This document shows positions 10,720-21,586 of a stretch of DNA of 64,000 nt, in pieces. Under the pieces are notes generated by a model. The model had not been told where the DNA came from and ran no database searches. It saw nothing but the letters and a program-made list of their open reading frames with translations. The position numbers were made by a program, and so were the translations under genes. The stretch is from Kuschelorhynchus macadamiae (lineage: Eukaryota > Arthropoda > Insecta > Coleoptera > Curculionidae): NCBI GenBank assembly GCA_030620095.1, contig JAUTXW010001343.1:224501-288500 (forward strand). The letters run 5' to 3'. The stretch's first letter is position 1. Each line of letters begins with the position of its first letter.

Positions 10720-12855
10720 TATAACATTTTCAAATTTATGTATAATTATTTAGTTTATAGTAACAGTGAGGCAATTACTAAATTTGGCTAGTTATATAGT
10801 TACTGATTTTTACACAGTGTTCTAACACCATCCTGTCGAATAACTCTACGAGTTGGATTTTTCCAAATTTACATATCATACACTTTATAAAAGAAAGTTA
10901 ATAAAATCTTTATTAATGAAAGTGACATATTTTGAATCTATAATCAGTTTTAGTTCATAAGAGCCTTCTTTATTAATGAAAATAACAATTTTTTCATTTA
11001 CAATAAAATATTCTGTTTTTTTGGTTTCTTCTTTCAGTCCATTTCACTCACATGAATTATGATAAACATATTTACTCTCTTCTTTCTTGTAAATATCAAT
11101 TTAAGACTTTGAGAACACTTGAAATATTAGAAAGTTTCAGTTGACATAACTTTTTGTTTTCATCTCTCCAAGCTGCCTTTCTTTATGTTTGCTCGGTATG
11201 GAATGTTAAACAGACATTTTGCTGATGGTTTTTCATTATTTTAAGCCCATTAGTAATCTGAAACGAAATTGAACATTATAACTTTGCAGTTAAATATAAC
11301 CTTTAAAATATCAAGACTTTTATGTAAATTACATTTTACATACCTCAATATGTTTTATTCATAATTCATTGGATTACATTTTGTAAAGTATTTTCAACTT
11401 CTCTAAATTAAGACAAAAGAAATTTGTTTTTGCTTTGTTTATAAATATTCGGAATTTGCCTGCCTTTCTCTTATGTCACTATGGTTTCATTAGTTTCTTA
11501 TTTTTCGGCATCCAGCCAGCTTTGACAGTGACTGATTTTTCAGTTAAGTCATAATTTTGGTTCTGCTCAGGAGCAATTCGCCAGCCGTATTCGGGGACAC
11601 CGAATGTTATCGGGTTCTTACTCCATTCTACTAGTGGCGCCAGCAGTGAACTCCACTGTAATTATTATTTTATTTTATGGCATTAGGTTGGCACAAGTCT
11701 GAAGTGAGGAAGAATGATGGAGGGGAATGTCAAACTTCTTTGAATTTTCTGGAACTGATTTTCTCGGCCTTTCTATTGGCTCTCCTTAGAGGTGCAACAT
11801 GTGTCCGGCTTTATAAAAGTGCCTTAATGGACCAATCTTTTTAAAGTACTGAGAGTATGCCATAAATAATTATTTTAAAGTGCAGTGTTGTTGAAAGCCT
11901 AAGGCCTATTTATGGACATCATCTGGCCATAAATTTTGGTCCCGTTTTGTTTGGTTCCACATTTGATCAACCACGAGAATGGCGTCCTGAATTTTGTTTT
12001 TGGCTGTCGGTCCTCGAGAAGCCATTCTAGATGTCTGGAAATTCCCTTTATTGGTGACCGTTGACGTCGAAGGAGCCCTCTAGATGACTAGAGGTAAGGC
12101 AATGTCTTTGAACAGTTGTGTTATAAATAACTTGTTTTTGCACATTCCATGTCGATTTTATTTTAAAACAAACAATTGTTTGTAGGGTTTCAGGTTAAGA
12201 ATTCAAGTTTATGGTGTAATTTTTGGGGTACATAAACCAAGAGTTCTACAATGGTTTTGGAGTTCCTTCCTGTAAGAGTACAAGGAATTAATTCTTAATT
12301 TTTATATTTATAAATTTTATATAAGGTAGCAGAAAGGAAGTAAGTAACCTATTTTTTGTAAAACAGCCTTGGCGAAACACTTTATATTTTTATAACTTTT
12401 TTTCCTTGCGGCAGTGTGGTAAGAGAAATTTCATGAATTTTTGATTCCCTGTGCGCTATTTAATTTAATTTTCATATTTACATATTTGCGACATGACATT
12501 TCGCCAGATGTTCATAGGTTGATGATATAATGGTAATAACGTTCTATGACATTTCATATATTTGATATATTTTATATATTTTACATTTTCTTGATTTATT
12601 TTTTTATATCTTCATGTTAATTGAATTTTTGAATGTAAGCTAAATATCACATATCAAAAATTATTTTATAAAACAACTTAAAAAAAAAACAAAAGATCAA
12701 GGTGATCATTAAAATTTGACAATCTGCATTTTATATAGTGTTTTATTGAAAAGCCCTCCAAATCTTTATTTTGTCTGCATTTAAATATCAATATAGATTT
12801 CTTCCTAATTGAGTCACAGTCAATTAGGTGGCGCCCATTTTAATTTCGAAAGGTG
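10720..12855. repeat. Tandem non-coding unit, copy 2 (2136 bp)
   Basis: Direct repeat of 8028-10719 lacking the MITE, with scattered substitutions and small indels. After it comes unique hAT-internal sequence. The short plus frames inside both units are not conserved between them and are treated as non-coding. Confidence 0.85.
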
Positions 12856-12978
12856 TACCCCAGAACCTGCAACCTACAGCTCTCCGAAAAGATGACTAGC
12901 TGCCGTTCGCATGTATTGGTAAGTTCATAAGGACTTTTAGATCTTTTTTAACCGTAAAATTACAGTTACAATTACAAA

Positions 12979-13179
12979 TTACATCAGTTCATTCGTCCAA
13001 TTGCAGTGAAAAATAAATGATTTCTCAAAATTTGAATGTACAGTTTTATAATGCCTCTCAATATTTCCTTTTTTAGCAACGGAGACAGAACTATTACACA
13101 ACAAACACACATTTTTGCCTTTAACTTCTGTGAAAAAATACTGTTTTTCCCATTCCGAATGGAAAAGGTATGTTTTCAC
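12979..13179 (-). pseudogene. hAT transposase N-terminus with BED-like zinc finger
   Basis: Minus-strand reading shows HSEWEKQYFFTEVKGKNVC followed by LLCNSSVSVAKKGNIERHYKT. The C-x2-C...H-x4-H pattern is a BED-type finger as found at the N-terminus of this hAT group. Some 200-250 residues expected between this finger and the fragment ending at 8027 are absent, so the element was internally deleted before or during acquisition of 8028-12855. Confidence 0.8.
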
Positions 13180-13539
13180 TTTCTTAGTACTACTTGCTAT
13201 ATTTTTAATTGCGGGCCAACGCTAACCAATCCGCTAAATTTTGTCTCGTTCATTTTTAAGCTGCGCCTGGCCGCCGCACCTTACGTATTTATACCGTTAA
13301 AAGCAAGCCAGGTCGTTCCCGAACCCAAGCGCGTTGTCGCGCTAATCAATTCTAGTCGATTCTAGCGGGGTGACATCGCATCGGCTGATATTGTTTACCG
13401 CAGTGTTGCCGCCGCTCGCGTTTATTATGAGAATTTGGGCAATTTAGGGAATGTAAAAAAATGTTTTGCGAGTTACGAGTTACGAGAATTTTCTTTGCGA
13501 GCTACAGGTAGCTCGCGATCGACGGGTTGGCGACCGCTC
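13180..13539 (-). promoter_or_regulatory. GC-richer 5' region of the hAT element
   Basis: This 360-bp stretch between the BED-finger start and the right TIR is much richer in G+C and CpG than its surroundings. It would hold the promoter and 5' UTR of the minus-strand transposase. No specific TATA box could be assigned. Confidence 0.35.
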
Positions 13540-13715
13540 TACTAAATGATGGTCTGAAATTGATTTAGACGAGAAAAATAACCCTGAAAGACGACATCTA
13601 AGTTCTTTACTAACTATAATTACATCTATAAGTGCAGTATCTATAAAAATTAGTACAGTGGTGCCAAAACGGCATCCTCTATCTTCAATAATAACTGAGA
13701 TAATTGCCAAAGTAT
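13540..13715 (-). pseudogene. LINE endonuclease C-terminal fragment
   Basis: Minus-strand translation reads CRFGTTVLIFIDTALIDVII and ends KSISDHHLV, the SDH block of an APE-type LINE endonuclease. It continues across the hAT insertion into 6383-6576. No start is visible; sequence upstream (13716-13753) belongs to a different repeat (GGGACACCCTGTAG) and then to the host exon. Confidence 0.8.
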
Positions 13716-13753
13716 CGAAAATGGGACACCCTGTAGATATTTACGATTTCTAG

Positions 13754-14023
13754 TATAAATGCAGACAGCGCTGCGGGAATCCCAGAATAGGATGCAAGCA
13801 AATTGGCGACGTTCAGCATTTGTGCCTTAGGATGTGTTTTCAAGATTGCGAGGAATGCGACGAGCAAATTAAAAAAATGCTGCCATGTGGACACGTTCAT
13901 AAGATCGCTTGTAAGATCGACGTAGTGGATGTGCAGTGCGGAAGGCCCTGTAAGGAAACGTTGCCTTGCGGGCACCCTTGCAAAAACAAATGCTACGAGG
14001 GCTGTGGACCTTGTAAAGTACAG
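13754..14023 (+). CDS. ZNFX1-like NFX1-type zinc-finger protein, exon A
   Basis: The exon follows a pyrimidine-rich acceptor (GATTTCTAG) and ends at the donor CAG|GTATTT. It is 90 codons, open throughout, phase 0 at its end. It encodes Cys/His-rich NFX1-type repeats: CGNPRIGC, CFQDCEECDEQ, LPCGHVHKIAC, LPCGHPCKNKCYEGCGPC. Family knowledge: NFX1-type fingers follow the SF1 helicase domain in ZNFX1, an RNA-binding protein implicated in small-RNA inheritance in worms and antiviral sensing in vertebrates. The helicase part must lie upstream of this window. No other exon was recognised in 1-13753. NFX1/STC-type proteins share these repeats, but continuation into exon D fits ZNFX1 better. Confidence 0.9.
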
Positions 14024-14267
14024 GTATTTATGACCAGTCATGCATCATATGAAGATTTATTGACTAGTAAAATTTGAGTTCGCAGAAAGTTTTTTCTTGA
14101 AAAATAATGCTAATGACATAAATAAGTTACTTGCTTTAGTTTATTTTAATTAGATTTTGTTAGATAAGGAAATTAATTTATTACACTGGTTACTACGGCT
14201 ACTCAGTTAGGCTAGTCTGAGGCGATTCGTAGGTTCGTATTGATTTTCAGCGTTGATGGGCGCCACA

Positions 14268-14268
<1 letters not shown>

Positions 14269-14292
<24 letters not shown>
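14269..14292. repeat. (TA)n microsatellite
   Basis: About twelve TA units followed by ACACACATAC, inside host intron 1. Confidence 0.9.
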
Positions 14293-14301
<9 letters not shown>

Positions 14302-14877
14302 AGTGTCTCCCAGATTCGCTTCTCTATATAAGGATCTCGGCTCCTATTATACCTACAGCAAAGGTTAAATGGGGAAAGTTTTAGAGGAAACTTATTGCAT
14401 TCGATATTTGGCTTCAAATTTACGATCGATCAATAAGTTTGGAAAATATCGGCGAAAAACCGAAAATGGCGGATATCGTTTTTCGCCAGTATATCCAGAA
14501 CGGTAAATTTGACAGCTGCCAAAATGTGACATTATTGGGACACATTTTTAAGACAAATAAGACGGCGTATACGACACGTCTTCATTGTTTTTTGTTAACC
14601 CGCAACCCGCCTCAACTTTCATTTTTCTTATGACCGCCATATTGGATTTTTCGATTTTTGGAAAATTAAATTTCCAGTCTAGTGATATCTCACAAGTGCA
14701 TTAGAGATTTTAGTGTCATCAAAATATCACACTTCGTAAATTAGGTTTCAATGTTTTTAAAGGAGGCCATGATTTATTTGTCGCAAGATTACATTAATAA
14801 GTAAGTAATGTATTGAACGTATTGAATTTTCAATACAACATGAACGTAAATAACGACTTAAAAAATCTAAACGAGCT

Positions 14878-16235
14878 TTAACTACTTTGTAAGTCACATT
14901 TACAATAATTTGCAAATCTGCAAAAGTGCAAAATGACGTCTATTTGCATCGAGACATTTTTGACAATTGGTGACTGTTTTTCGTCCAGAACTCTTTGTCT
15001 CAGGATTTCTATGGTCACGATCAAATTCATAGATTTCATTCTTCGTGTGACCCCAGAGGTAGAAATCCAAGGGCGACAGGTCAGGGGATCTAGGAGGCCA
15101 AGATATTGGACCATTTAAAGAAATTATTCTTTCGGCAAACTACTCTCTTAAGAAGTTCATGATTTTAATGATATTGTCAGCCGGGCATCCGTCTTGTTGA
15201 AACCAAGTTCTTCTTAATTCATCTTCCGTTAGAATAACTCGTAAGACCGGTACAACCTGGTTTCGCAAAAGCTCTAGGTACCTCTGCCCGTGTAGGTTGT
15301 ACTCAAACAAAAATGGTCCAATAAGTCGATTTCCTGAAATGATTAATAATTTATAAATAGGTGCCCAACAGTCAAGGGCGGCAGGGTCGGCCGGGTGGCA
15401 CTAGAAACTATAAATTATAAAGGGAAAATCTTTATTAAAAGGTAGATATTTTCTTTCCAAAAATAATTATCGAAACATCCCGTAATGAATGAGCTTGTAT
15501 ACAGTTGAAACCTATTCAGCTTTATTATGAAAAAGAAAAACATATTTGGTTAGCGGGAAGTAATAGCCGTAATAAATTATTTTGGTGGTATTGCATATTA
15601 ATTTCGGAAATACTAAATGAATTTTTTTCAGTGATATAATAATCTTAAAGAAGTACACCCTGCCTTAATAAAACATAAAATATCAAAAGAATAAACCCCT
15701 TGCGCTTTAAAATTTAAATTATTCGGAAATACAGCTGAACGCCTTTCTATAAATCATAATGAAAATCGAAAAATAATTCGACATTTGGTTAATATGGTAC
15801 TTTTTTAATAACGCAAGAACTAGGCTTCCCGGGTAATAATAAATCATTAAATTCAGACAATCAAAATAATTTTAGAGAATTTGCTAAATCTGCAGAAAAT
15901 TTAGATAAAGTGTTAATAAATTTATAGAACCCAATTCTATTTTTATGGGTTCTTCGAAACTACAATACAAAATGATTGAATAAAAATGTAATACAATATC
16001 AAAAAAGTAAGTTGACTGACTAGAGTAGAACGTTTTACTTTTTTCTATTAGATTATACTCTTTAAGTATCATTAAAGAACTAAACGAAAAAAAAAGATTA
16101 TTATTTGACCATCATTTGGTGCCAATTTAAAAGAGATTGTTTAGATTAACTTACCAATGGTCCCACACCAAACGTTACTTCCGAATCTGATCTGTCTCTC
16201 TGCCACTTCGTGAGGATTTTGCACAGCCGCTGTAT
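14878..16235 (-). pseudogene. Tc1/mariner transposase remnant with an intron-like gap
   Basis: Minus strand: 16235-16155 gives NPHEVAERQIRFGSNVWCGT. Then comes an 821-bp gap (16154-15334) bounded by GT and AG. 15333-14878 gives NRLIGPFLFEYNLHGQRYLE, the second catalytic block (TWFQQDGCPADN) and, after a stop and frame change, WPPRSPDLSPLDFYLWG with the third acidic residue. The motif order is normal for an insect mariner/Tc3-like transposase. Whether the gap is a true intron or an insertion is discussed under findings. Confidence 0.8.
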
Positions 16236-17363
16236 TTGTGTATTGTATTTGTATGTGTATTTTCACCTTTGATAGACTCAATGAATGTATTCAGATGGAT
16301 GGTAGACATTTTGAACATGTTAGAAGTTTATTATACATTTTGTTTTAATGTGTAGTTTTTATAGTGTCATTGCAATTAAATTTATTTTTTAATGAGGTAC
16401 GTAATTGATTTCGCGCTTCTACTGATGATTTAGGCATTCAAAATAAAATTTAAAATACTTTTTTGTACAGCCGTGCGTAAAGTACTCACTTATGCACTAT
16501 TCGAGACGCTTAAATTTTATTTTTAAAGCAGTGCCTAGAGTAACTAAAAATGTATAATACAAATTAACAAATTACTTCAGACACTCGCTAAGACTCGTGC
16601 TACAATATTCATATTAGTTAAGAAATAGACATTTTACACACTTGATGCATAATTTTATGCTCAGCGTAGCTCATTCCAAGTCTTAATGAGATGACAGCAT
16701 ACCTAATAAATGCGGAAAGCAAATTTAAAGTGAGTGACATCACATTTTGTCAAAAAATAAAGTTATTTCAAAATAACTCGGACACGAATAAAGATATTAA
16801 TCCGCGGTTTTCTCCAGTTTATATATTTTCTCATGTTCTTTTTTTCTAAGTAAAGAAAAAATACCATTGTATTTGAAATTTTAAAGAAAATAACAAAAGT
16901 TTGCGACTTTGTCATAAACTGCCATCTAGCGGCTAGGAAAAAAAATAAAATCTTAATATTTAAAGCAAAAACAACTCGTTAAAATCGGTTAATCCACACA
17001 AAAGTTATTTAATTTCTTTGAATCCAATATTTACCCCTCCCCCTCCCTTTATTTGACAATTCAGAGAAAAAGTTGAAACGAAAAGGTTTGGAATTATTAG
17101 TAGATTACAAAAAAAAATATTTTTGATAAGGCTTAATTGGGAGTATTTTTGAATAAAACCGTGCTTTCTACTTTAACCATTTGATTATATTTTTATTTTG
17201 CTTATCCCATAAACTTCCCCTCTCAAGTACAAAGGGCCCCTCGGCTCAAGAAATCCAGGGACTCCCCCCATCGCCCCTGTTTGCCGATGTTAATTTTGAA
17301 TTTTGAAAGATTGTCTTTTCTAAACTATGCGACAAAAAAACAATTTTGAACAAAATATTTTAG

Positions 17364-17598
17364 GTGGAAAAAGTAATACCCGAATGCCAGCATAAAATGA
17401 AGCTCGAGTGTTCCCAGAGTCCAGGAAGAGAATTATGCAAGTCCAGGTCGTGCCCGAGGTTGTTACCGTGTGGGCATCAATGTCCGCTCTCCTGTAATGT
17501 GCCGTGCGCTGATACTTGCACTGAAATAGTTGAATGTGCCTTGAGGACTCCATGTGGACATGTTATCAAAAAAATTATGTGCTACATGAAAAATACTG
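17364..17598 (+). CDS. ZNFX1-like zinc-finger protein, exon B
   Basis: Acceptor ATTTTAG ends at 17363; the donor G|GTATGT starts at 17599. The 235-bp exon enters in phase 0, matching exon A, and leaves with one base of a split codon. Encoded NFX1 repeats: VEKVIPECQHKMKLEC, CPRLLPCGHQCPLSCNVPC, CALRTPCGHVIKKIMC. The reading frame continues exactly into exon C, where the split codon becomes Asp. Confidence 0.93.
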
Positions 17599-17711
17599 GT
17601 ATGTTGAATTTATGTTAGGCTTTTATTTCAACATATTTCGTAATTAAATTCTTTCAAAACACCAATTTTTGTTAAGCACCGTTCCTTTCTTACATTTTGT
17701 GTTTTGGCTAA

Positions 17712-18097
17712 TATTTCCGGATTGGCCGGTACACAAACACGTAGTTTCTATCATTTATTCAAAACACAGGTTATAGGTATCACAGGTAAACACTGGTTTT
17801 ACCTAACAATCTTAACTAAGGTAACTTTAAACTTGTCAATGTCAGCTTGTTAACATTTCTAAATCTCAATTACAACTGAATCAAAATGTGGCCTCGCGGC
17901 GCGCCTATATAGCCTTTAGAAAAGGGTAGAATAATCTAAATACTACAGGGTGAAGAGAGTTAAGCCTAACAGGGCATTCGAGAACGATTTTTGACACTAT
18001 CTTAGTCGTTACTTGGTTATAAGGTAAGTCTTCATTAAAATAACAAAAAATAAATAAATTCATCTAAATCTCAGCAAATCTGTAATTAGGGCTAACA
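17712..18097 (-). repeat. 3' LTR of intron-2 Gypsy element
   Basis: Homologous to 20207-20547 but about 45 bp longer; the start is degraded (TATTTCCGG for TGTTCCGG). Confidence 0.8.
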
Positions 18098-18127
18098 TTG
18101 CCCCCTTCCCATACCTAATCGTCTCGA

Positions 18128-19560
18128 TCAAACAACTTCGGTATCTTGGTAACGGGCTAGTCGATGGAGGTGCACCACTTTCATTTTTGCATGAGGGCTC
18201 TTCTGAATCCGGTATACCAAGTCCTTCAGTCGGGTCACCACACGATACGGGCCTTCCCATGACTTCTGCAACTTCGGCGAGCGTCCCTTAGTTCTTTTTG
18301 GATTGTATAACCAAAGGTTTTCACCGACTGTAAATCCAGTGTGATTGGCTCGTAGATCATAACGTGACTTCATTCTATCGCTTTCTATCTGTAATTTATG
18401 GCGGACCTCTTCATGGATTTCTCTGAGGCGTTTACTAACCTGGCTGGCATAATCCGTAATAGTTATCTTATTGTCAGGAGGGCGTCCAGTCAGGAAGTCG
18501 ACTGGAAGCTGTAAATCAGATACAAATATTACACTGGCAGGTGGTTTTCCAGTGGATTCATGAACTGCAGAGCGATAGGTCAGTAAAAATGGTTGAATGC
18601 ATTTATCCTAGTCAGTTTGTTGTTTATTAACTTGCATTTTCAGGTAGTTCTCCAAAGTTCTATTAAATCTTTCAACCATTCCATCTGACTGTGGATGAAG
18701 AGGTGTTGTTCTTGTCTTATGAATTCCTAATAGGCTGCACAGGCACTGCAAAGTTCCTGCCTTGGTCGGAGTGTACTTCCCTTGGAATTCCATAACGGCA
18801 AATCCATTCTTGAAATAGTACGTCGGCAACAGTGATGGATTCTTGATTTGGGTATTGCGTAGACTTCTGGTCATTTGCTGCATTTTGCCACGAGTACAAG
18901 TTTGGGGTCCTTTACTGGCGGCGCAGTCCTGGCAGGTTCGGCACCAATCTTTCACATCTGTACGACTTCCTAACCAATAAAACCTTTCTCGAACTTTTTC
19001 AAGAGTCTTCATAACACCAAAATGTCCTCCGCCGACACCGTTGTGTACGGCTTGCAAAACTTCAGAAATTCCCTTTGAGGGCAAAATAGTTTGATATTTG
19101 TTATTCTTGCCGTCAGAACTTTCCCAGATTCTTTTTAATAGACCGTCTTTTATCACCAAAGGGTCCCATAAAGCCCAGTATCCTTTAAATTTCTAGGATT
19201 TGGCTGCAATTTCTTGGTAGCAAGGTAGCGTGTCCCATTCTTGAGAGCTGTTCTTCGGCAATAAAAATCATCAGGATCTTCTCTTTCCTCGTGTCTGATG
19301 CAGTGTTTGCAACTTTCTGGGCATGGTCTTCTTGATAAAGCATCAGCATTTTTATGGTTTACCCTTTCCGATGTTCAACTTTAAAGTCATATTCCTGTAG
19401 GCGCTGCAAACACTTGCCAATTTTGAATGGCTTCAGTCTTCTGTGGATCGGTTTTTACTCCATGTTCGATAATAACGTCCTAGATATTTCACTTCCTTTT
19501 GGAAAAACTGGCACTTCTTGGGACTGAGTTTTAAGCCAGCCATTCTCAGTTACTTCAATA
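18128..19560 (-). pseudogene. Gypsy pol remnant (RT end, integrase)
   Basis: Minus-strand fragments in order: a short RT piece near 19560-19450 (LSPKKCQFFQKEVKYLG), the integrase zinc-binding region in 19159-18899 (HNGVGGGHFGVMKTLEKV, then CRTCQDCAASKG), an integrase core piece (RYGIPREVHSDQGRNF, catalytic Asp), and TRTTPLHPQSDGMVERFNRT (catalytic Glu) ending near 18608. The C-terminal GPYRVVTRLKDLVYRIQ lies at 18373-18128. Protease, most of RT and RNase H are missing, and frames shift several times. Confidence 0.85.
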
Positions 19561-19743
19561 TTCATCAAATGATAACGTCGGATTTTAACTCACTTTGGTA
19601 TCCAAATGTATGCATCTGAGAACGTAGACTTTGGACTTCTTGCTGCATTTGGTTATAAACCGCCTGAACTTGCTTTTGCACTTTCTTCTCCTATTTCCTC
19701 TTTCACATCTTCCTTGGTTAGTGTCAGTTCAAGCAACGTTTTT

Positions 19744-20164
19744 CTAGTGATTTCTTCTTGATTCTTTTCCATTTCTTACGTCTTCTTGGTGCCTCCACAT
19801 ATCATCTGTAAGTTCTTGCTTTAGTTCTTCTTGGTTTCTCTTCATATCTTTCTTGATTTCATGCTTCATGTCTTCTTGATTTTTCTTTAGGTCTCCTAGT
19901 TCTTGTTTCATGTCTTCTTGACTTTTCTTCATGTCTTCCTGACTTCTCTTCATGTCTTCCTGACTTCTCTTCATGTGTTCCTGGCCCTTCTTCATGTCTT
20001 CTTTCAGTTCCTGCTTCATATCTTCTTGACTTCTCTTTATGTCTTTTATATCGTTGTGCATTGTCATTATCACATTCATTAATTTGGCTTCCATAATTAT
20101 GATAATTTCTGTATCGTGTTAAAAAAAAACAAGTTCTTACTTCTTCGTCTTCAGCTAATTCCAA
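19744..20164 (-). pseudogene. Gag-position coiled-coil protein of Gypsy element
   Basis: A frame from ATG at 20094 to 19744 encodes 116 residues dominated by repeats of the form (K/R)(R/K)SQEDMK, an expected strong coiled coil. It sits immediately downstream of the 5' LTR and primer-binding site, in the gag position. A second overlapping frame (20164-19859) reads the same DNA repeat and is treated as a shadow. No capsid or zinc-knuckle motif is visible. Confidence 0.6.
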
Positions 20165-20206
20165 CCTCAGACTCAGCTGGATCCTTATCCCGCTTCCGAC
20201 ACCAAA

Positions 20207-20547
20207 TGTTCCGGATTAGCGGGTACACAAACACGTAGTTAAACAATTAGTTTACCTAACAATCGTAACTCGTCACTGTCTACTTCCAATCTCAAACTAA
20301 ATTGAATCAAAATGTGGCCTCGCCGCGCTTAACAGCCTTCAGAAAAGGATAGAATGATCTAGAAAATTCTAGAATAATCTAAATACTACAGGGTGAAGAA
20401 AATTAAACCTAACAAAGCATTTGAGAACGATTTTTGACACTATCATAATCGTTACATGGATAAAAATTAAGGTAAGTCTACTTCATTAAAATAACAAATA
20501 ATAAATAAATTCATCTAAACCTTAACAAATCTATAATCAGGGCTACA
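20207..20547 (-). repeat. 5' LTR of intron-2 Gypsy element
   Basis: Begins TGTTCCGGATT and ends GGGCTACA in plus orientation; the primer-binding site candidate lies just left of it. Confidence 0.8.
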
Positions 20548-20844
20548 TTCGCAACAATATCTTAACGTGCATTGGTTCATTTTTAAGAGCGAAATTAACT
20601 TGTCACCAACAGTTTTCTTTAAGGAATGTTAATTTTTGACAATGTGACTTTACTCATTATTGCCCTAATGTCAGTTTAACAGCTTAGTTTATGAGTCTAG
20701 CAATATACTGATTAATTTTAATATGCAATAATTGTAACTTACAATAAAAAAATAAGAAAATGTTTTATGCAAACCAATTTAATTGTAACTTAACTAACTT
20801 GCTGAAACGTACTTTTTACAAAAAATGTAGCTTAATATTTTGTA

Positions 20845-21502
20845 TTGGCACCTCTAGCTAGCTCTTATAACTGCCCGCATACCAGACCAGTGGCTAGTGT
20901 GCTCAATTTCAGCAAGCTATTCGAGATCGTGTTGCATAAATATATAACTGCGCACAGCTCGGGGATGATGTATGATGAACAGCATAGTTGTATGCCCGGT
21001 AAATCAACAATTACTAACCTTGTGTGTGCTACCCAATACATCTGTGGGAAGCTTGACAAACAAAGTCATGTAGATGTGATCTACACAGATTTTTCTAAAG
21101 CTTTTGACAGGCTTGTTCGTGGAATTTTACTAAATAAGCTCTTAGCATTTGGTATTTCAGATCCATTGGTTCAATTAATAAAATCCTATTTATCAAATAG
21201 GTATCAATATGTACATTTCCGTGGATACAGGTCTTAGAGATTTGTACAGTCATCGGGGGGTTTCGCAAGGATCAGTGCTTGGACCACTTTTCTTTAATAT
21301 GTTCATTAATGACATTGTCTCTGGATTGGAGGTCGAATGTTTGCTGTATGCGGACGACCTAAAAATATTTTGTGAGATTCGCTCTCCTGACGATGCTTAT
21401 ACTACAAAACTGTTTAGACTTGGTTTTTTATTTCACGCGCTGTTTTGGCAGTTAATAACAATAAGGACAAATTACTTGAGACTTAATTTATTTTTTTATT
21501 AA
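20845..21502 (+). pseudogene. LINE reverse transcriptase fragment
   Basis: The first frame (to 21237) has RPVASVLNFSKLFEIVLHKY, DEQHSCMPGKSTITNLV and YTDFSKAFDRL. The frame then shifts to 21209-21502 with HRGVSQGSVLGPLFFNMFIND and the catalytic LLYADDLKIF. This is a jockey-type RT core without endonuclease or tail, cut off after the YADD block. It is unrelated in detail to the LINEs at 1-3110 and 27961-30889. Confidence 0.85.
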
Positions 21503-21586
21503 TAGTCGCGATTTCGATCAAAAATCAATTAGAGAAAGAGTAGGTTTAAAAACTTTTTTTTAAGATTCTCAGAACATATTTTTTTA

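Larger units (their letters stand above)
6577..13539 (-). mobile_element. hAT-superfamily transposon (ZBED/GTF2I-repeat type) with internal insertions
   Basis: It is flanked by identical 8-bp duplications TACTAAAT at 6569-6576 and 13540-13547. The ends are inverted: TAGTGGTCGCCAACC at 6577 and its counterpart GGTTGGCGACCGCTC at the right. Both fit the hAT end pattern nAGnGG. Transposase pieces lie on the minus strand at both ends of the element. The middle is occupied by a tandem pair of non-coding units (8028-12855). The LINE reading frame resumes exactly outside the duplications. Confidence 0.9.
14024..17363. other. Host intron 1
   Basis: Donor GTATTT at 14024, acceptor ATATTTTAG ending 17363. 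It contains a (TA)n run (about 14269-14292), a mariner transposase remnant on the minus strand (14878-16235), and otherwise AT-rich sequence with no gene. A CT-rich patch lies near 17035-17050. Confidence 0.85.
17712..20547 (-). mobile_element. Gypsy-type LTR retrotransposon, internally deleted
   Basis: LTR-like repeats at 17712-18097 and 20207-20547 share GTACACAAACACGTAGTT near the start, AACGATTTTTGACACTATC, and a final GGGCT(A)ACA. The element points left. A purine tract (GGGAAGGGGGCAA on the minus strand) abuts the 17712-18097 LTR. A primer-binding site candidate TGGTGTCGGAAGCGGG (minus) abuts the other and resembles a tRNA-Leu 3' end. The two LTRs differ by many substitutions and indels, so the insertion is old. 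No flanking duplication was found. Confidence 0.82.

Noticed and set aside
12885..12925. Possible 39-bp micro-exon of the host gene (CTACAG...TTGGTAAGT)
   Set aside because: Lies inside the hAT element near its transposase, encodes no NFX1-type motif, and cannot be tied by phase to exon A.
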